Assembly (NCBI RefSeq): GCF_005938655.1
Contig: NZ_VCQT01000040.1
Location: 1 to 64,000, forward strand
DNA: 64,000 bases
Origin: Alloalcanivorax gelatiniphagus
Lineage (GTDB): Bacteria > Pseudomonadota > Gammaproteobacteria > Pseudomonadales > Alcanivoracaceae
Direction of reading: 5' to 3'
The notes below the pieces were generated by a model. The model searched no databases, was not told the origin of the DNA, and was given only the letters and a program-made list of their open reading frames with translations. How positions within the stretch are numbered: the stretch's first letter is position 1; every line of letters begins with the position of its first letter. Below are positions 61,197 to 64,000 of this stretch, in pieces. The translations under genes and the position numbers were made by a program.

Positions 61197-61279
61197 GCAA
61201 TCTCCAAGCTACGGAGTTGTTGGCGGCGATTCACGACGTTCCCGGAAGAGCCGCCACGTTAAAACGCGGCGAAAAAAGA

Positions 61280-61310
61280 AAAGGGCCTCCTCGGAGGCCC
61301 TTTCTTTTTG
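61280..61310. terminator. bidirectional terminator between piuC and the cytochrome gene
   Basis: AAAGGGCCTCC (61280-61290) and GGAGGCCCTTT (61293-61303) form an 11-bp stem with a 2-base loop. T-runs follow on both strands (TTTCTTTTT on plus, TTTTCTTTTTTC on minus), so it can stop piuC transcripts and, on the other strand, the cytochrome transcript that ends 29 bases away. Confidence 0.9.
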
Positions 61311-61331
61311 TCGGCGGGTTAACCGCGTCGG

Positions 61332-63143
61332 TCAGTCGGTGGTGCGGCTGAGCAGGTACTGCACCAGGGCATCCCGGCCGGCCTGATCGTCGCCACCGTC
61401 CAGGTTGCGCGGGAAGTAGAACGGGTGTGGCGAGTCCGTGCCACGGGCCGGGTTGAGCAGTGCCTCCAGGCCCGCCCCCGGGGTTTCACCCCCCACCGAA
61501 CCGTCGTGCAGGAAGTTCAGCTTGGTGTTCAGGCCCAGCAACAACGGCTTGGCCTCGCCACGCACTTCACCGCGCACGCTGGCATCCAGCACCACCACGG
61601 AATCGTCGTAGGACGGTGCCGGCCCGGCGTTGCTGTTCTGGATCGGCGTCAGGCCGGCGCCGGAGCGGTCGAGAATCACCGGCGGCATGCCGTAGGCCGG
61701 ATACAGGGTGGCGATGGGAATGATCACGTCCCTCACCGCCTGGTTCGGGTTGGCGGTATGGCAGCCGGAACAACCGGCGCCACCGTCGGCCCGGGCGGTG
61801 GTGAACAGGGTTTCCCCCTGGCTGACCTGTTGCGCATCCAGCCCCTCCGGCGCCGGCGGCGCCGCCAGCCGGTTGGTGTAGGCGGTCAGGTCCGCCAGCC
61901 GCGCGTCGCTGACCCGGCGGCCCACCGGCCCGGCGGGGCTGCCCGGCGCCAGATTGTCCCGGGCCACGTCCACATAGGGCAGCGCATCGGCCACAGCTAC
62001 GCCGTCGGGGATCACCCCGGTGTCGCGCAGCACCGCTTCATAACGGTCAGCGATCTCATCGCCCACCGGCCCGGCCAGCACGTTGAGGAAGGCGCGGCCG
62101 TCCGCCGTGAGCAGGCTGGTGGGGTCCAGCGCCACGGTGTAGACCAGATTGTTGAAGTCATTGAGTTCGGCGAAGGCACCGCTGTGCCCCCAGGGCGCCG
62201 CCAGATCGGTGCGGAAGAACGGCGGGATGTAGGTGGCGTTGCCGATGCCATCCGGGGTGGCGTCGAAGGAGGTGCTGCCGTAGTAGCGTTTCTCCTCCTG
62301 GCCGTCCATGAAGGTGCCGGTGAGATAGGTGCGCGCGGCGGCGGTGGCGTCGGCCACGGTGCCGCCGGAGGGAATACCGGCGAAGTCACCCTTGCCGATG
62401 GTGGCCCCTTGCAGGGCATCGAACTGCAACTGCAGCAGCGGCAGGTAGGCCAGCGGATTGTCGGCGGCGGCGAAGATCGCCCCCACGTCCAGACCACCGG
62501 CGATCACGCCGTCGGTTTCCGCGCCCACGGAACCCGGGCCCACGGTGCCCGCCGGCACCACGCTGCCATCGGTCTTGGCGTGGCAAAGCGCGCAGGTAAC
62601 GCCCACCTTGTCGCCGCCGGCGATATCCAGGGAGTCCATGTCGTCGTAGGCGGCGTCGCTGCCCAGGGGCTTGCGGTCGCCGTTTTCGTCGAAGGGCACC
62701 ACGCCGATCACCGCGCCTTCATTGATCAGCAGCAGCGTCACCGCCGGGTTGCCCAGGGCGGTGTCTTCCGGCGCGGTGCCGTTTTCCACCTGATCCAGCG
62801 CATCCAGCAGCGCCTGGGCGGTGCCGGCGCTGAGCGCCCCCACATTGACGTTGAGGCCCAGGCCCAGGGCCTGGAGCGGGGTGACCTGGGCGCCGGCGAT
62901 GCCCTGGGGCAGTTGCATGGCGTCGGTCCAGAAACGTTGGTTGCCGAAGGTTTCGTAGCGGAATACCTGACGGCCCTGTTCGGCGCTGGGACCGCGCACC
63001 ACCGGATCGTCATTGTCACTGCCGCCTCCGCAACCGCTCACCAGGGCGGCGGCCGCGAAGGCACTCATAATCAGGACACCACGCAACGGCGACCACAGGG
63101 GCGCGGCGCGAAGCAGGGCTGGCCGGAACGGCTGGCTGTTCAT
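61332..63143 (-). CDS. diheme cytochrome c lipoprotein (di-heme peroxidase-like, function unknown)
   Basis: A 603-residue protein. The signal peptide ends in the lipobox VSGC (Cys38), followed by a Gly-rich linker. Two CxxCH heme sites are present: CALCH near 184-188 and CSGCH near 458-462. RQVFRYETFGNQRFWTDAMQ near 58 opens a long N-terminal domain. PPFFRTDLAAPWGHSGAFAE near 310 and LGLNTKLNFLHDGSVGGETP near 555, with WGHSG and FLHDGSV patterns, resemble MauG/CcpA-type diheme peroxidases. ATG 63143 follows AGGAGAAC. Electron partner and substrate are not known. It is likely an outer-membrane or periplasmic lipoprotein, divergent from the LysE gene. Confidence 0.8.
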   Translation of the reverse strand: MNSQPFRPALLRAAPLWSPLRGVLIMSAFAAAALVSGCGGGSDNDDPVVRGPSAEQGRQVFRYETFGNQRFWTDAMQLPQGIAGAQVTPLQALGLGLNVNVGALSAGTAQALLDALDQVENGTAPEDTALGNPAVTLLLINEGAVIGVVPFDENGDRKPLGSDAAYDDMDSLDIAGGDKVGVTCALCHAKTDGSVVPAGTVGPGSVGAETDGVIAGGLDVGAIFAAADNPLAYLPLLQLQFDALQGATIGKGDFAGIPSGGTVADATAAARTYLTGTFMDGQEEKRYYGSTSFDATPDGIGNATYIPPFFRTDLAAPWGHSGAFAELNDFNNLVYTVALDPTSLLTADGRAFLNVLAGPVGDEIADRYEAVLRDTGVIPDGVAVADALPYVDVARDNLAPGSPAGPVGRRVSDARLADLTAYTNRLAAPPAPEGLDAQQVSQGETLFTTARADGGAGCSGCHTANPNQAVRDVIIPIATLYPAYGMPPVILDRSGAGLTPIQNSNAGPAPSYDDSVVVLDASVRGEVRGEAKPLLLGLNTKLNFLHDGSVGGETPGAGLEALLNPARGTDSPHPFYFPRNLDGGDDQAGRDALVQYLLSRTTD

Positions 63144-63413
63144 GGTTGTTCTCCTTGTCTCGGTCGGGAGGTCGTTCCACGGGGACCTTGCAGCGCACGC
63201 TGCGCGCCGCCCGGTGAGGGCCGGGTCAAGGGCGGTGTGAAAGTCGTCAAGCCCGCGTGAGCGGCGGCGTGAAGGGCCCTGGCGCCGGTCCGCGAACCCA
63301 AGCCGCTTCAACCGTTTAGGCGGAGAAATGTTTTTTGTGTTGTTGTGTAAGCGTTGACGCCAACCGCGTGCTGGCGTGCAATGCCGGCTTTACGGCGGGG
63401 GACCCGGGCGACG

Positions 63414-64000
63414 ATGCAGACACTGGCGATTCAGGATTGGCTGTTACTGGCGGGCGTGTGCGCGCTCGGGGCGATGACCCCGGGGGCCAGCCTGGCGATG
63501 GTGTTGCACCATACCCTGCACGGCTCGGCCCGGGCCGGGGTGCGCGCCGGTCTGGCCCACGCTCTGGGTATCGGCGTTTATGCCGCCGCCACCGTAGCCG
63601 GCCTGGCCGTGGTGCTGCATCGCTTCCCATCACTGGAAACCGGCATCCGGCTGGCGGGGTCGTTGTTTCTGCTATGGCTGGCGTGGAAAAGCTGGCGGGG
63701 GGCCGGCGCCACGCCGGCGGACCAGGAAAGCGGCGGCGGGCGGCCCGCCCGGGATGGCTTCCTGATCGCCTTCCTCAATCCCAAGGTGGCGCTGTTTTTC
63801 CTGGCGCTGTTCAGCCAGTTTATCGACGCCGGCATGAGCACCGTGGCCCGGGTGCAGGTGGCGGCCACGGCGGTGGTTATCGACGGCGCCTGGTATTCGC
63901 TGGTGGCGCTGACCCTGGCCCGGGGCCCGATCCTCGCCACCCTGCGCCGCCACCACGCCCGCGTGGAGCGGGCCACCGCGATCGTGCTGGCGCTGATCGC
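63414..64000 (+). CDS. LysE/RhtB family amino-acid exporter (3' end outside window)
   Basis: The first 195 codons are in the window. The protein starts MQTLAIQDWLLLAGVCALGA and continues MTPGASLAMVLHHTLHGSARAG, the LysE family opening (TPGP-like MTPGASLA motif near 21-28). It carries AGLAHALGIGVYAAATVAGL near 45 and GFLIAFLNPKVALFFLALFSQF near 113, the conserved NPKxxLFF loop. Six helices are expected, five of which are visible. Such proteins export amino acids or homoserine lactone-like compounds; the substrate is unknown. It is divergent from the cytochrome gene across a 270-base gap that contains no obvious operator. Confidence 0.85.
   Translation, partial: MQTLAIQDWLLLAGVCALGAMTPGASLAMVLHHTLHGSARAGVRAGLAHALGIGVYAAATVAGLAVVLHRFPSLETGIRLAGSLFLLWLAWKSWRGAGATPADQESGGGRPARDGFLIAFLNPKVALFFLALFSQFIDAGMSTVARVQVAATAVVIDGAWYSLVALTLARGPILATLRRHHARVERATAIVLALI

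Noticed and set aside
61425-63260. Plus-strand open frame of 611 codons opposite the cytochrome gene
   Set aside because: The minus strand has a signal peptide, lipobox and two heme motifs; the plus frame has none.
1-64000. CRISPR array
   Set aside because: Repeated 20-25-base REP and TTTCAAC units are palindromic, irregularly spaced and lack uniform spacers; no cas genes are present.
1-64000. tRNA, rRNA or known small RNA genes
   Set aside because: No cloverleaf with CCA-end features or rRNA-like stretch was recognised in the gaps; a covariance-model search would be needed to exclude small RNAs.

Overview
The window is G+C-rich DNA, roughly two thirds G+C by eye, from the chromosome of a gammaproteobacterium. 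The gene order points to the Pseudomonas/Oceanospirillales side, and an Alcanivorax-like (Alcanivorax/Alloalcanivorax) marine hydrocarbon degrader is my best guess. Three blocks support this: hemC-hemD-hemX-hemY beside algR-algZ and argH; lptM-lysA-dapF-DUF484-xerC-yigB; and rppH-ptsP-TSUP-lgt-thyA-folA. All three are typical of Pseudomonas relatives. REP-type palindromes (GTAGGAGCGGCTTCAGCCGCGAT and variants) sit in many intergenic gaps. No tRNA, rRNA, CRISPR array, insertion sequence or prophage was seen.

Layout. 1-6.9 kb: the end of a DsbA/HCCA-isomerase-like gene, a MAPEG membrane protein, a methyltransferase, a ferredoxin-NAD(P)H reductase and the pqiABC operon for lipid transport across the envelope. 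7-13 kb (minus strand): algZ-algR and hemC-D-X-Y. 13-24.9 kb (mostly plus): argH, a glycerate kinase, lptM-lysA, a probable glucosylglycerate pair (phosphatase plus GT81 synthase), rlmJ (minus), dapF-DUF484-xerC, yigB and yqcC. 24.9-26.4 kb: a Fur-controlled hemP-hmuS pair. 27.8-30.5 kb: a solitary type III-like DNA methyltransferase divergent from two paralogous XRE regulators. 30.5-41 kb: folA, thyA, lgt, a TSUP exporter, ptsP and rppH, then a HAD phosphatase, an imelysin-like lipoprotein, a fatty acid hydroxylase family protein and an AraC regulator.

41.3-49.6 kb is a compositionally distinct (more A+T) catabolic island. It has a TetR regulator; a minus-strand operon for a thioredoxin-reductase-like ferredoxin reductase, a putidaredoxin-type ferredoxin, a Rieske oxygenase and a periplasmic binding protein; and a divergent plus-strand operon for a fused LivH-LivM permease and two ATPases. 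All parts of an import-and-oxidise pathway for one unknown, probably methylated or aromatic, compound are present. The Rieske enzyme places every iron-binding residue at nearly the same number as dicamba O-demethylase. This is the most interesting system in the window.

49.7-53.3 kb: the glutarate/lysine catabolism block (CoA-transferase, gcdH, divergent LysR gcdR). 53.7-64 kb: a small outer-membrane barrel, a copper operon (copA, cupredoxin, DUF411) behind a MerR/CueR-type promoter, a TonB-dependent siderophore receptor with piuC behind a Fur-like site, a diheme cytochrome c lipoprotein, and the start of a LysE-family exporter.

Non-coding DNA is unusually repeat-rich. It holds REP pairs butted against stop codons, a 237-bp tandem duplication, a 175-bp duplication, a 21-bp triple repeat at the pqiB stop codon, and three copies of a dispersed element with TTTCAACTTTTAACTT arms.
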